Source: Buttiauxella sp. B2 (GTDB lineage: Bacteria > Pseudomonadota > Gammaproteobacteria > Enterobacterales > Enterobacteriaceae). From it: a stretch of 64,000 bases of DNA. The stretch spans positions 1 to 64,000 of the forward strand of contig NZ_VEXQ01000009.1 of assembly GCF_006376615.1 (NCBI RefSeq), read 5' to 3'. Under the pieces are notes generated by a model, which did not search any database, was not told where the DNA came from, and was given only the letters and a program-made list of their open reading frames with translations. Every line of letters begins with the position of its first letter. Position 1 is the first letter of the stretch. Both the position numbers and the translations under genes were made by a program. Below are positions 21,119 to 32,647 of this stretch, one piece after another.

Positions 21119-24100
21119 GTGAGGCGACTGCCCGGCATTCTGCTGCTCACTGGCGCAACGTTGATCGTTATCGTCGCACTGCTGGTGAGTGGTTTGCGGC
21201 TGGTTTTGCCGCATCTCGATGCCTGGCGCCCGGCTTTGCTCAACAAAATCGAAGCCATGACGGGCACGCCTGTAGATGCAAGTCAGATACAGGCAAGCTG
21301 GGAAAATTATGGCCCAACGCTGGACGTGCGCGATATCAAAGCGGGCTTGAAAGACGGCGGCGAGTTGACCGTTAAGCGCGTTACTCTGGCGCTTGATCTC
21401 TGGCAGAGCCTTTTGCATGCGCGCTGGCAATTCCGCGATCTCACTTTTTATCAAATGCAGATGCGCACCAACACCCCGCTAAGCCAGAATAAAGGTGACG
21501 GCAAGTTCGAAACGGGGGACGTTAGCGATCTCTTTTTACGCCAGTTTGATCATTTTGATCTCCGCGACAGTACCCTCAGCTTCCTGACTCTTTCCGGCCA
21601 GCGCGCCGAACTCGCTATTCCGCAACTTACCTGGCTTAACACAGCCAACCGTCACCGGGCAGAAGGGCTGGTTAGTTTATCGAGCTTTAACGGCCAGCAT
21701 GGCTTGGCAAAAGTGCGTATGGATTTGCGCGACGAAAATGGTTTGCTAAACATCGGTAAAGTCTGGCTGCAGGCTGATAACGTTGATGTAAAACCGTGGC
21801 TTGGTCGCTGGATGAAAGACAATGTCGATTTACAGGCCGCTGAGTTTAGCCTTGAAGCCTGGATGGATATCAAAGCGGGTAAAGTTGCCGGTGGCAACGT
21901 CTGGCTGAAACAAGGTGGCGCAAGCTGGGCGGGTAAAAAAAGTACGCATCAGCTGTCTGTGGATAATTTAATGGCTCATGTTGACCGTTCTGACGTGGGC
22001 TGGAATCTTGCTATTCCCTCTACCAATATCACCCTTGATGATAAAACCTGGCCAAAAGGTTCGTTAGCGCTGGCGTGGATTGCCCCGCAGGAAGTAGGCG
22101 GAAAACAGAGTACCCGTAGTGATGAATTACGCGTGCGTGCAACCAATATGGAGCTGGAAAGCTTCACTGGTTTGCTGCCGATTGCTGAGAAAATCTCCCC
22201 TGATTTAGGCGATATCTGGACCACCCTGCAGCCGCGCGGGCACATTGATGTGCTGGCGCTTGATATCCCGCTTGAGCAAACTGAAAACACCCGCATGCAA
22301 GGGCGCTGGAAAGATGTGAGCTGGAAGCAATGGAAGATGTTACCTGGCGTTGAACATTTCTCTGGTTCCGTCACTGGCAGCGTGGCACATGGGCAGCTTA
22401 ATGCACAGATCCTCGATGCCAAAATGCCTTACGAAGGTGTGTTTCGCGCTCCGCTGGAAGTTGAACGCGGTGTCGCAACACTCGAATGGCAAAAAAATGC
22501 TGCGGGTTTCCAGCTTGATGGTAAAAATCTTGATGTAAAAGCCCGTTCAGTTTGGGCTGCGGGGGATTTTCGCTATTACCAACCGACTGGTGACGAACCA
22601 TGGTTAAGTATTTTGGCCGGAATCAGTACGCACAATGGCGCTGACGCCTGGCGCTATTTTCCTGAAAACTTGATGGGCAAAGAACTCGTCGATTACCTCA
22701 GTGGTGCAATTCAAGGTGGGGAAGCTGATAACGCGACGCTGGTCTATGGTGGCAACCCCCATCTTTTCCCTTATCTGCACAACGAGGGTCTGTTCGAAGT
22801 TTACGTCCCGCTGCGCAATGCCAAATTTGCCTTCCAACCAGATTGGCCGGCGTTAGAAAACTTGAACATTACACTGGATTTCATCAACGACGGTTTATGG
22901 ATGAAATCTGATGAAGTGAAACTCGGTGGTGTGACCGGGCGCAATCTGACGGCGAATATCCCGGATTATGCAAAAGAAAAACTGTTGATTGATTCTGATA
23001 TCAGCGGCCCGGGAAGTGCGGTTGGTCCGTACTTCAAAGAAACCCCACTTAAAGATTCGCTGGCCGCAGCCCTTGATGAACTCCAGATTGGAGGCGATGT
23101 GAATACTCGCTTACATTTGGATATCCCTCTTGATGGCAAACTGACCACCGCTTCAGGTGATGTTCAGCTCAATAACAATACATTGCTGATAAAACCGCTA
23201 TCCAGCACGCTGAACAACCTGACAGGAAAATTCAGCTTTGTGAATGGTGATTTGAAAAGTGAACCTTTAAAAGCTACTTGGTTTAATCAACCGGTAACTA
23301 TTGATTTCAATACTAAAACTGGTGAAAAAAATTATCAGGTCGGTGTCAATTTGCTGGGTGACTGGCAGCCGACAAAGATGGGGGTGCTGCCTGCACTAAT
23401 CAATGCGGAAGTGAGTGGCAATGTTCCATGGAAAAGTGATGTGGCGATTTCGCTCCCGTACCACGGAGAGCCAAATTATCAGGTCAATGTGGCTGCGGAT
23501 CTTAAAAATGTGAGCAGTCACTTACCTGCGCCGATCGATAAAGCTGCAGGGGAGCCTCTACCATTGAAAGTTGCGGTGAAAGGCAACCTCAACAGCTTCG
23601 ATTTGACGGGTAATGCAGGTGCGACAAATCACTTCTCCAGCCGTTGGTTGTTGAATAAAAAACTGACGCTTGATCGGGCCATTTGGGCTACGAATAGTCA
23701 TACCACTCCGCCATTGCCTGATAATTCTGGCTTAGAACTTGATCTCCCTGCAATGGATGGAGCGCAATGGCTGGCGTTGTTTAGCCAGGGCGCGGTAGAA
23801 AGTGTCGGCAATTCAGCATCATTCCCGACGGATGTTGCACTACGCACACCTTCATTGACCTTTGTCGGGCAGCAATGGAACAACCTGAGCTTGGTTTCCC
23901 ACGCCATTCCTGGCGGCACGCGTGTCGAGGCCCAAGGCCGTGAAGTGAATGGCTCGTTGACGATGCAAAAAAATGCACCCTGGCGTGCGGCAATTAAATA
24001 TCTCTACTTCAATCCGGATTGGGGTAACAGCACGGCTAAATCTGGTAGCGCTTCCCCACAGGGAGATAACAACTCAATTGAATTCCGCGACTGGCCTGAT

Positions 24101-24919
24101 TTGCAACTGCGTTGTGCTGAATGTTGGCTATGGGGCCAGAAATACGGGCGTATTGATGGTGACATCGCCATTAAAGGAAACACGCTGGAGCTGGAAAATG
24201 GTTTAGTCGATTCAGGATTTGCCAGGCTGACTGCCAGTGGCCAATGGGTTAACAACCCGGCCCAAGAGCGTACCTCTATAAAAGGTAAACTTCATGGCGG
24301 TAAGCTTGATGCAGCGACTAACTTCTTTGGGGTTAAAACACCGATTCAGGGTTCATCGTTCGACGTAGACTATGATTTGCACTGGCGTGATAAACCGTGG
24401 AAGCCAGACATCGCTTCACTCAATGGCATCCTTCATACCAAATTTGGTAAAGGCCAGATTTCTGATCTGGGTACCGGGCATGCAGGGCAATTGCTGCGCC
24501 TGGTGAGCATCGATGCTCTTATGCGTAAACTACGCTTTGATTTCAGCGATACCTTTGGCAATGGCTTCTATTTTGACTCCATCCGCAGTACCGCGTGGGT
24601 CAAAGATGGCGTGCTGCATACCGACGATACGCTGGTGGATGGTCTGGAAGCCGATATCGGCATGAAAGGTTCTGTGGACTTGGTTCGCCGCCAACTCAAT
24701 ATCGAAGCGGTCGTAGCACCGGAAATATCTGCCACAGTTGGCGTGGCAACAGCATTTGTTGTTAACCCGATAATCGGTGCAGCGGTATTTGCTGCGAGTA
24801 AAGTATTAGGGCCGTTGTGGAGCAAAATCTCCGTGCTTCGTTACCACATCACAGGTTCGATCGATAAACCGCAAATCAATGAAGTGCTCCGTCAGCCAAG
24901 GGTTAACGACGCTAAGTGA
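21119..24919 (+). CDS. yhdP: AsmA-like envelope lipid-transport protein YhdP
   Basis: A 1266-residue protein with one N-terminal membrane helix (near residues 5-27) and a very long periplasmic region, the AsmA/TAM-type architecture thought to form a hydrophobic groove that bridges inner and outer membranes. In E. coli, YhdP works with TamB and YdbH in anterograde phospholipid transport. The GTG at 21119 is chosen as start because AAGGAGA stands five bases before it and the resulting N-terminus (RRLPGILLLTG) matches the family. The C-terminal part (from about residue 1120) is the best conserved. It follows rng after 59 bases. Confidence 0.95.
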   Translation: MRRLPGILLLTGATLIVIVALLVSGLRLVLPHLDAWRPALLNKIEAMTGTPVDASQIQASWENYGPTLDVRDIKAGLKDGGELTVKRVTLALDLWQSLLHARWQFRDLTFYQMQMRTNTPLSQNKGDGKFETGDVSDLFLRQFDHFDLRDSTLSFLTLSGQRAELAIPQLTWLNTANRHRAEGLVSLSSFNGQHGLAKVRMDLRDENGLLNIGKVWLQADNVDVKPWLGRWMKDNVDLQAAEFSLEAWMDIKAGKVAGGNVWLKQGGASWAGKKSTHQLSVDNLMAHVDRSDVGWNLAIPSTNITLDDKTWPKGSLALAWIAPQEVGGKQSTRSDELRVRATNMELESFTGLLPIAEKISPDLGDIWTTLQPRGHIDVLALDIPLEQTENTRMQGRWKDVSWKQWKMLPGVEHFSGSVTGSVAHGQLNAQILDAKMPYEGVFRAPLEVERGVATLEWQKNAAGFQLDGKNLDVKARSVWAAGDFRYYQPTGDEPWLSILAGISTHNGADAWRYFPENLMGKELVDYLSGAIQGGEADNATLVYGGNPHLFPYLHNEGLFEVYVPLRNAKFAFQPDWPALENLNITLDFINDGLWMKSDEVKLGGVTGRNLTANIPDYAKEKLLIDSDISGPGSAVGPYFKETPLKDSLAAALDELQIGGDVNTRLHLDIPLDGKLTTASGDVQLNNNTLLIKPLSSTLNNLTGKFSFVNGDLKSEPLKATWFNQPVTIDFNTKTGEKNYQVGVNLLGDWQPTKMGVLPALINAEVSGNVPWKSDVAISLPYHGEPNYQVNVAADLKNVSSHLPAPIDKAAGEPLPLKVAVKGNLNSFDLTGNAGATNHFSSRWLLNKKLTLDRAIWATNSHTTPPLPDNSGLELDLPAMDGAQWLALFSQGAVESVGNSASFPTDVALRTPSLTFVGQQWNNLSLVSHAIPGGTRVEAQGREVNGSLTMQKNAPWRAAIKYLYFNPDWGNSTAKSGSASPQGDNNSIEFRDWPDLQLRCAECWLWGQKYGRIDGDIAIKGNTLELENGLVDSGFARLTASGQWVNNPAQERTSIKGKLHGGKLDAATNFFGVKTPIQGSSFDVDYDLHWRDKPWKPDIASLNGILHTKFGKGQISDLGTGHAGQLLRLVSIDALMRKLRFDFSDTFGNGFYFDSIRSTAWVKDGVLHTDDTLVDGLEADIGMKGSVDLVRRQLNIEAVVAPEISATVGVATAFVVNPIIGAAVFAASKVLGPLWSKISVLRYHITGSIDKPQINEVLRQPRVNDAK

Positions 24920-24969
24920 TTTGACGCGGGCAATTAATTACCGCAAGCTCAATAGATATGCCAGTCATA

Positions 24970-26491
<1,522 letters not shown>

Positions 26492-26493
26492 AA

Positions 26494-26525
26494 ATAAATA
26501 GCCGGGTTAATCCCGGCTGTTTTCA
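26494..26525. terminator. Terminator between tldD and aaeR
   Basis: The stem AGCCGGG / TCCCGGCT (26500-26518) is followed on the plus strand by GTTTTC and flanked on the other side by AAAATAAATA, so it could serve both convergent genes. The hairpin overlaps the aaeR stop codon. Confidence 0.75.
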
Positions 26526-27454
26526 CTCCCACGTCCTTTGTTCTCGCGTACCCCTTGATAGAGGTGCGAAACCTTCACGAAATATTCAGTCAGGTAGTTA
26601 ATACAAACCTGCACTTTCAACGGTAACTTATCTTTTTCGGTATATAACGCGTACACCGGACGCGGGTCGGATTGATAACGCGGGAACAAGATCTCCAGCG
26701 AGCCGTCATTGATCTCATCGATCACCCACATCAGCGGTACATAAGCGATCCCAGCCCCCACTTTTAGCCAGCGGCTTAACGTCATCGGATCGTTGGTGAT
26801 AAAGCGCCCTTGCGGGAGCATGCGCGTTGTCAGCCCTTCCGGCGCTATTAATTCAAATTCATTGTAGGGACGAATGCTGTATTCCAGCCACGAATGGTTC
26901 GCAAGATCGGCTGGTTTTTCTGGTGTGCCATTCTGCTGTAGATAGCTTTTCGAGGCGCAAACGACCATCGGCATTGACCCGAGTCGGGTTGAGAACAAGC
27001 TTGAATCCTGCAAAGCACCAACACGAATGACCACATCCAGGCCATCAGCAATAAGATCGGGGGCGGGAATGCCTGTGACCAGGTTAACCGTCAACCCAGG
27101 GTATTCTTTGAGCATATCGGCAGTCATGGACGCGAGGACATTTTGTGCCATAGTTGAAGAACAACCAATGCGTAGAGTACCAATTGGCGTGTTGTTAAAA
27201 GCATAGAGTTGCTCGTGAACTTCTTGTGCTTCATGCAACATCTTGCGGCAGCCGAGGTAGTAGATTTTACCGGCCTCAGTTAAGCCAATGCTACGTGTAC
27301 TGCGGTTTAACAGCTTTACTTGTAGCTCATCTTCCAGTTTGGAAACGGTTTGGCTTATGGACGATACACTCATTTCTAACTGTCTTGCTGTAGCGGTAAA
27401 AGAGCCAAGTTCGACGACTTTGGCAAAAACTGACATGCGTTTAAGTCTTTCCAT
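26507..27454 (-). CDS. aaeR: LysR-type regulator AaeR
   Basis: A 315-residue LysR-family activator of the divergent aaeXAB efflux operon. The N-terminal winged helix-turn-helix spans about residues 1-60 (SFTATARQLEMSVSSISQTVSKLE), followed by the ligand-binding domain from about residue 90. In E. coli it responds to p-hydroxybenzoate and related aromatic carboxylates. The C-terminus is a few residues longer than in K-12. A CRP-like site lies about 20 bases before its start. Confidence 0.95.
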   Translation of the reverse strand: MERLKRMSVFAKVVELGSFTATARQLEMSVSSISQTVSKLEDELQVKLLNRSTRSIGLTEAGKIYYLGCRKMLHEAQEVHEQLYAFNNTPIGTLRIGCSSTMAQNVLASMTADMLKEYPGLTVNLVTGIPAPDLIADGLDVVIRVGALQDSSLFSTRLGSMPMVVCASKSYLQQNGTPEKPADLANHSWLEYSIRPYNEFELIAPEGLTTRMLPQGRFITNDPMTLSRWLKVGAGIAYVPLMWVIDEINDGSLEILFPRYQSDPRPVYALYTEKDKLPLKVQVCINYLTEYFVKVSHLYQGVRENKGRGSENSRD

Positions 27455-27472
27455 TGTTCACTCTGAGTTAAA

Positions 27473-27488
27473 AGTGATTTAGATCACA
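27473..27488. promoter_or_regulatory. CRP-like binding site upstream of aaeR
   Basis: The sequence AGTGATTTAGATCACA matches the CRP consensus TGTGA-N6-TCACA at nine of ten conserved positions. It is centred about 26 bases before the aaeR start codon and about 130 bases before aaeX. Function is inferred from the match only. Confidence 0.65.
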
Positions 27489-27515
27489 CATTATAGATAA
27501 CGGGCTAACAATTGC

Positions 27516-27532
27516 GTTAATATATTATTAAC
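27516..27532. promoter_or_regulatory. Palindrome in aaeR-aaeX intergenic region
   Basis: GTTAATATATTATTAAC is a perfect 7+3+7 inverted repeat midway between the divergent genes. Its T-rich/A-rich dyad form fits a LysR-type regulator site, so it is a candidate AaeR operator, but the assignment is inference. Confidence 0.5.
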
Positions 27533-27612
27533 AACACGACCCGTATTACTCGTTAACTTAACGTTCCTGTCTTTACAGGGTTTGTGTCTTCTGCATTTTC
27601 TGCAAGGTTAAC

Positions 27613-27816
27613 ATGAGTCTATTTCCCGTTATCGTGATATTCGGTCTTTCTTTTCCTCCGATATTTTTCGAGCTGATTATTTCTCTGGCGCTGTTCTGGT
27701 TGGTTCGCCGTTTGCTGACCCCAACGGGAATTTATGATTTTGTCTGGCACCCGGCATTATTTAACACAGCACTTTATTGCTGCCTGTTTTATCTGATCTC
27801 GCGTCTGTTTGTTTGA
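27613..27816 (+). CDS. aaeX: Small membrane protein AaeX
   Basis: A 67-residue protein of the DUF1656 family, with two hydrophobic segments (near residues 5-27 and 45-65). It is the first gene of the aaeXAB operon for efflux of aromatic carboxylic acids. Its exact role is unknown. The stop codon overlaps the ribosome-binding site of aaeA. Confidence 0.94.
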   Translation: MSLFPVIVIFGLSFPPIFFELIISLALFWLVRRLLTPTGIYDFVWHPALFNTALYCCLFYLISRLFV

Positions 27817-27823
27817 GGTTGAA

Positions 27824-28756
27824 GTGAAAGTACTTACAAGAAAAATGACCCGCACTGCCATCACTCTAATTCTGGTGTTGCTTGCTTTCATCGCTATCTT
27901 CCGCGCTTGGGTGTTTTATACCGAATCGCCATGGACGCGTGATGCTCGCTTCACCGCGGATGTTGTTGCAATTGCGGCGGATGTGTCCGGTTTAATCACC
28001 GACGTACAGGTACACGACAACCAACTAGTGAAGAAGAATCAGATTCTGTTCACTATTGACCAGCCTCGTTATCAAAAAGCCCTGGAACAAGCTCAGGCCG
28101 ATGTTGCCTATTACCAGACACTGTCCGTGGAAAAACGCCGTGAAGCGGGTCGCCGGAATTCATTGGGTATTCAGGCGATGTCACGTGAAGAAATTGACCA
28201 ATCCAACAATGTGCTACAGACCGTAATGCATCAGTTAGCGAAAGCTGAAGCGACGCGAGATTTAGCTCAACTGGATTTACAACGTACCGTTATCCGTGCT
28301 CCGGCCGATGGATGGGTAACCAATCTTAATGTTTATACCGGCGAGTTTATTACTCGTGGTTCAACGGCTGTTGCATTAGTAAAACAGGATTCGTTCTACA
28401 TTCTTGCCTACATGGAGGAAACCAAACTTGACGGTATTCGCCCAGGCTACAGAGTGCAAATCACACCACTTGGCAGCAATCGTGTTTTGCGTGGAACGGT
28501 AGATAGCATTTCTGCCGGGGTCACTAATGCCAGCAGCACAAAAGACACTAAAGGCATGGCGACCGTTGACTCTAATCTGGAATGGGTACGTCTTGCGCAG
28601 CGTGTGCCGGTGCGGATTCATCTTGATGAGCAACAGGGTAACCTTTATCCCGCCGGGACAACGGCAACTATCGTGGTGACTGGGGATAAAGACCGAGATA
28701 CCGACCACGAATCGGTGTTCATTAAATTCATGCATCGTCTGCGTGAGTTCGGCTAA
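27824..28756 (+). CDS. aaeA: p-Hydroxybenzoate efflux adaptor AaeA
   Basis: A 310-residue periplasmic adaptor (HlyD family) linking the inner-membrane pump AaeB to the envelope. It has an N-terminal membrane helix (near 10-32), a split lipoyl domain ([20 protein letters not shown] and [20 protein letters not shown]) around a helical hairpin, and a beta-barrel domain. The GTG at 27824 is chosen because GAGG precedes it by five bases and the N-terminus matches E. coli AaeA. Confidence 0.95.
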   Translation: MKVLTRKMTRTAITLILVLLAFIAIFRAWVFYTESPWTRDARFTADVVAIAADVSGLITDVQVHDNQLVKKNQILFTIDQPRYQKALEQAQADVAYYQTLSVEKRREAGRRNSLGIQAMSREEIDQSNNVLQTVMHQLAKAEATRDLAQLDLQRTVIRAPADGWVTNLNVYTGEFITRGSTAVALVKQDSFYILAYMEETKLDGIRPGYRVQITPLGSNRVLRGTVDSISAGVTNASSTKDTKGMATVDSNLEWVRLAQRVPVRIHLDEQQGNLYPAGTTATIVVTGDKDRDTDHESVFIKFMHRLREFG

Positions 28757-28768
28757 GCGTAGGTCGAT

Positions 28769-30730
28769 ATGTATTTTATCTCCCGATTACATCTGCGCTT
28801 TGCCATCAAACTGGCTTTTGCCCTCGTGCTGGCTTTGTTTGTTGGCTTCCAATTCCAGCTGGAAACTCCGCGCTGGGCGGTTCTGACTGCGGCGCTTGTC
28901 GCAGCAGGGCCTGCATTTGCCGCAGGTGGTGAGCCATATTCTGGCGCGATTCGCTACCGTGGAATGTTGCGAATCGTCGGCACCTTTATTGGCTGTATTG
29001 CCGCGTTAGTCATCATTACTACATTGATTCGCGCTCCGGTTGTCATGTTGCTGGTGTGCTGTATTTGGGCCGGTTTTTGTACCTGGATTTCCTCACTGGT
29101 CAAAGTTGAAAACTCCTACGCCTGGGGGCTTTCTGGCTACACGGCGCTGATTATCATCGTTACGATTCAGGCGAATCCTCTTTTGACACCGCAGTTTGCG
29201 GTAGAGCGTTGTAGCGAAATCGTGATTGGTATTGTCTGCGCAATTATTGCCGACTTGCTCTTTTCACCGCGCTCCATCAAACAAGAAATTGACCGTGAGC
29301 TGGATAATCTGCTGGTGGATCAGTATCGACTGATGCAGTTGTGTATTGCGCATGGCGATAAAGAAGATGTGGATAAGGCCTGGGCAGGCCTGGTGCGCCG
29401 TACTACGGCTCTTGAAGGCATGCGTACGAATCTCAAAATTGAATCTTCGCGCTGGGGCCGTGCTAACCGCCGGCTGAAAGCCATTAACACACTTTCTCTC
29501 ACGCTTATCACCCAAGCTTGCGAAACATTTCTGATACAAAATACGCGTCCAGAATATGTCACACCTGAGTTCCGTAAGTTATTTGAGATGCCAGTGGAAA
29601 CCGCCACTGATGTCCATAAACAGATGAAAGTCATCCGTAAAATGATTGCCTACGCCGGGGAGAAAAATACTCCGGTCACAATTAGTAGCTGGACTGGTGC
29701 AGTAACGCGTTACCTTTTGCTAAAACATGGCGTGGTGAGCAATACCCGCATTAGCGCGGTAGAAGAAGAGGTTTTAACTCAGGAAGTGGTCATCAAAGTA
29801 CAGTCTGCCGAAGGCCATCACGCGATGATCAACTTCTGGCGCACCACGGTATCTTGCCTTCTTGGTAGCTTATTTTGGCTATGGACTGGATGGACATCGG
29901 GCAGTGGTGCAATGGTGATGATCGCTGTTGTGACATCTTTGGCGATGCGTTTACCTAATCCACGTATGGTGTCGCTCGACTTCTTATACGGAATGCTTGT
30001 GGCGTTGCCATTAGGGGCTTTCTACTTTTTGGTGGTCATTCCCTCTACGCAGCAAAGTATCTTGCTGCTGTGTATTAGTATTGCTCTGCTTGGTTTCTTT
30101 ATTGGGATTGAAGTGCAGAAACGGCGCCTGGGTTCTATGGGCGCACTGGCCGGGACAATAAACGTTATCGTGCTGGATAACCCGATGACCTTTCATTTCA
30201 GCACGTTTCTGGACAGTGCGTTGGGGCAAATCGTCGGCTGTTTCCTGGCGATGATGGTGATATTGCTGATTCGCGATAATTCTAAAGAGCGCACTGGTCG
30301 TACTTTACTGAACCAGTTTGTTTCGGCAGCGGTATCAGCCTTGACCACCAATAATAACCGCCGTAAAGAAAACCATCTTCCGGCGCTTTATCAGCAGCTA
30401 TTTTTACTGCTTAACATGTTCCCGGGGGATATTGATCGCTATCGTTTAGCGCTCACATTGATCATCGCTCACCAGCGGCTACGTGATGCGCCGATACCGG
30501 TTAACGACGATCTTTCTGCATTCCATCGCAAGCTTCGCAATACGGCGGATAAAGTGATCTCGGCTTCCAATGATGACAAACGGCGGCGTTATTTTGAACA
30601 GTTGCTGGAGGAACTTGAGATTTATCAGGAGAAACTCTGTATCTGGGAAGCCCCTCTACAGGTCACTGAACCTGTGAAGCGACTGGCGCACGTGCTGCAT
30701 AAATACCAACACGCGCTGATAGATGCTTAA
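28769..30730 (+). CDS. aaeB: p-Hydroxybenzoate efflux pump subunit AaeB
   Basis: A 653-residue inner-membrane protein of the aromatic acid exporter (ArAE/FusC) family. Two clusters of about six hydrophobic segments (residues 10-165 and 365-510) flank cytoplasmic domains. With AaeA it exports aromatic carboxylic acids, acting as a metabolic relief valve. It is followed by an intrinsic terminator at 30735-30763. Confidence 0.96.
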   Translation: MYFISRLHLRFAIKLAFALVLALFVGFQFQLETPRWAVLTAALVAAGPAFAAGGEPYSGAIRYRGMLRIVGTFIGCIAALVIITTLIRAPVVMLLVCCIWAGFCTWISSLVKVENSYAWGLSGYTALIIIVTIQANPLLTPQFAVERCSEIVIGIVCAIIADLLFSPRSIKQEIDRELDNLLVDQYRLMQLCIAHGDKEDVDKAWAGLVRRTTALEGMRTNLKIESSRWGRANRRLKAINTLSLTLITQACETFLIQNTRPEYVTPEFRKLFEMPVETATDVHKQMKVIRKMIAYAGEKNTPVTISSWTGAVTRYLLLKHGVVSNTRISAVEEEVLTQEVVIKVQSAEGHHAMINFWRTTVSCLLGSLFWLWTGWTSGSGAMVMIAVVTSLAMRLPNPRMVSLDFLYGMLVALPLGAFYFLVVIPSTQQSILLLCISIALLGFFIGIEVQKRRLGSMGALAGTINVIVLDNPMTFHFSTFLDSALGQIVGCFLAMMVILLIRDNSKERTGRTLLNQFVSAAVSALTTNNNRRKENHLPALYQQLFLLLNMFPGDIDRYRLALTLIIAHQRLRDAPIPVNDDLSAFHRKLRNTADKVISASNDDKRRRYFEQLLEELEIYQEKLCIWEAPLQVTEPVKRLAHVLHKYQHALIDA

Positions 30731-30732
30731 CC

Positions 30733-30763
30733 CGAGCCGACGCCTTGCGTCGGCTTTTTTGTA
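30733..30763 (+). terminator. aaeXAB intrinsic terminator
   Basis: The stem AGCCGACGC / GCGTCGGCT with loop CTT is followed by TTTTTT. It lies directly after the aaeB stop, so the downstream dehydrogenase gene probably has its own promoter. Confidence 0.92.
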
Positions 30764-30804
30764 TCTATACTTACCAGATGCAAAATTCATAACGGGAGAT
30801 ATTT

Positions 30805-32259
30805 ATGACAAATCAGGCACTCCAGGACAGTGAATTATTCAACACCGGTTATCTGGTCAATGGTGAGTGGCAGAAACTCAATCAAACGTTCGATGTTCTC
30901 AATCCAGCCACCGGAGAAGTCGTCGCTAAGGTCGCGAAAGCAGGTAAAAAGGAAGCCGAGGAAGCCATCGCCGCTGCCGCTAAAGCCTTTCCTGCATGGC
31001 GTGCAAAAACCGCCAAAGAACGTTCAACTATTCTCTACCGCTGGTTTCAATTGATTATTGAGAATAAGACTTGGCTTGGCCGCTTGATGACCACTGAACA
31101 AGGCAAACCGCTAAAAGAAGCGGAGGGGGAAGTTGAATATGCCGCGAGTTTTATCCAGTGGTTTGCTGAGCAGGCCAAACGGGCAAACGGCGAAATTATT
31201 CCCGCGATAAAACCCGGTTCACGTATCCTCGCAACCCGCGAACCTATAGGCGTTGTTGCGGCCATTACACCGTGGAATTTCCCGATGGCAATGCTCACCC
31301 GTAAACTCGGCCCGGCGCTCGCTGCGGGTTGTACTGGGGTTATTAAGCCCGCTAATAACACGCCGCTTTCGGCATTTGCCTTACTGGCGCTGGCGAAAAA
31401 AGCAGGTGTGCCGGATGGCGTGTTAAACGCCGTTGCGGGGAACACGCAAGAAATTAGTGACGCAATAATGGCAAGCCATGAAGTTCGTAAAATTTCATTC
31501 ACCGGTTCCACCGCCGTCGGCAAAATGTTGGTGCGCAACGCTGCGGAAACCATGAAGAAGGTATCGATGGAACTCGGCGGTAATGCTCCTTATATCGTAT
31601 TTAATGATGCTGACATCGACGAAGCGGTAAAAGGCGCTATCACCAATAAATTCCGTAACGCAGGCCAGGTTTGCGTCAGTGTTAACCGATTCTTTATTCA
31701 GGAAGGTGTTTATGACCAATTCGTCAATAAACTGGCCGATGCGGTTAAAGCGCTAAAAGTAGGGAATGGTCTGGAAGAAGGCGTGGTCGTTGGGCCATTA
31801 ATTGAACAAGCGGCAGTCGATAAAGTGCGTGAGCATGTGGAAGATGCCCAAGCGAAAGGCGGTACAGTGCTGGTCGGGGGCAAGAGCCATGCATTGGGTG
31901 GCAATTTCTGGCAGCCTACGGTTATCGTTGATGCCAATGACGATATGAAACTTGCGCAGGAAGAAACCTTTGGTCCGTTGGCCGCTTGTTTCAGTTTCAA
32001 AACAGAAGAAGAAGTGATTGCACGGGCTAACAATACGCCATTTGGTTTGGCAGCTTACTTCTATACTCAAAATCTATCGCGTGTATTCCGCGTCTCACAG
32101 GCGCTTGAGAGTGGGATGATTGGTATCAACGAATGTGCCGTCTCGACTGAATTGGGGCCGTTTGGCGGTGTGAAAGAGTCCGGGCTTGGCCGGGAAGGTT
32201 CCGTGTTGGGCCTGGATGAGTTTCTGGAAGTCAAAACCCTGCATATTGGTGGGTTATAG
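30805..32259 (+). CDS. GabD-like NAD(P)-dependent succinate-semialdehyde dehydrogenase
   Basis: A 484-residue member of the aldehyde dehydrogenase superfamily, closest by eye to GabD. Landmarks are the cofactor loop FTGSTAVGK (232-240), the general base Glu256 in MELGGNAP and the catalytic Cys290 in GQVCVSVNR. E. coli GabD has a second cysteine two residues after the catalytic one (CVC); here it is Ser292, so the redox switch proposed for some family members would be absent. A GGGAGA ribosome-binding site precedes the ATG. The gene sits between aaeB and yhcO, where I know of no dehydrogenase in E. coli. Substrate could be succinate semialdehyde or another aldehyde, possibly aromatic given the neighbours; that is inference. 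Confidence 0.85.
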   Translation: MTNQALQDSELFNTGYLVNGEWQKLNQTFDVLNPATGEVVAKVAKAGKKEAEEAIAAAAKAFPAWRAKTAKERSTILYRWFQLIIENKTWLGRLMTTEQGKPLKEAEGEVEYAASFIQWFAEQAKRANGEIIPAIKPGSRILATREPIGVVAAITPWNFPMAMLTRKLGPALAAGCTGVIKPANNTPLSAFALLALAKKAGVPDGVLNAVAGNTQEISDAIMASHEVRKISFTGSTAVGKMLVRNAAETMKKVSMELGGNAPYIVFNDADIDEAVKGAITNKFRNAGQVCVSVNRFFIQEGVYDQFVNKLADAVKALKVGNGLEEGVVVGPLIEQAAVDKVREHVEDAQAKGGTVLVGGKSHALGGNFWQPTVIVDANDDMKLAQEETFGPLAACFSFKTEEEVIARANNTPFGLAAYFYTQNLSRVFRVSQALESGMIGINECAVSTELGPFGGVKESGLGREGSVLGLDEFLEVKTLHIGGL

Positions 32260-32301
32260 ACACTCGGAAGATGCTGCTCGTTCTGGTTAAGGTGGCAACA
32301 A

Positions 32302-32574
32302 ATGAAGAAATACACCTTTGATTTTAGACAGATAGAAGACCAACCGGGATTCTATCTCCACTTTATCCAGGCATTTCGACTTGAGAAAAAACAGGTTCAC
32401 GATCTCGATAGCTTATGGGATGTAGTCGTCGGGGGCATTTTGCCGCTCCCGGCTGAGATTGAATTTGTACATCTCCCAGAGATGCAAAGGCGGCGTTATG
32501 GAGCATTGATTCTGCTATTTGATGAGGCGGAAGAAGAGTTAGAGGGGCAGCTGCGTTTTAACGTGCGTGGTTAG
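32302..32574 (+). CDS. yhcO: Barstar-family protein YhcO
   Basis: A 90-residue protein of the barstar (RNase inhibitor) family. The conserved core is visible in the [20 protein letters not shown] segment (near 34-53), and the family-typical acidic C-terminal helix reads [10 protein letters not shown]. Barstar binds the RNase barnase, but no barnase-type gene is visible nearby, and the enteric role of YhcO is unknown. The gene is convergent with the yhcN pair. Confidence 0.92.
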   Translation: MKKYTFDFRQIEDQPGFYLHFIQAFRLEKKQVHDLDSLWDVVVGGILPLPAEIEFVHLPEMQRRRYGALILLFDEAEEELEGQLRFNVRG

Positions 32575-32591
32575 TCATTAGGCATCAGATA

Positions 32592-32617
32592 TAAAAAAGC
32601 CCCCAGAAAGCGGGGGC
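32592..32617 (-). terminator. Terminator downstream of the yhcN copy
   Basis: A GCCCCC / GGGGGC hairpin with loop AGAAAGC is followed on the minus strand by TTTTTTAT. It terminates the proximal yhcN paralogue. On the plus strand, for yhcO, there is no T run after it. Confidence 0.85.
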
Positions 32618-32647
32618 AAAGTCGTCAGATTTGTTGACGACGAGGGT

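Noticed and set aside
32302-32574. YhcO as the antitoxin of a toxin-antitoxin pair
   Set aside because: It belongs to the barstar family, but no barnase-like or other toxin gene is adjacent; the neighbours are a dehydrogenase and the convergent yhcN pair.
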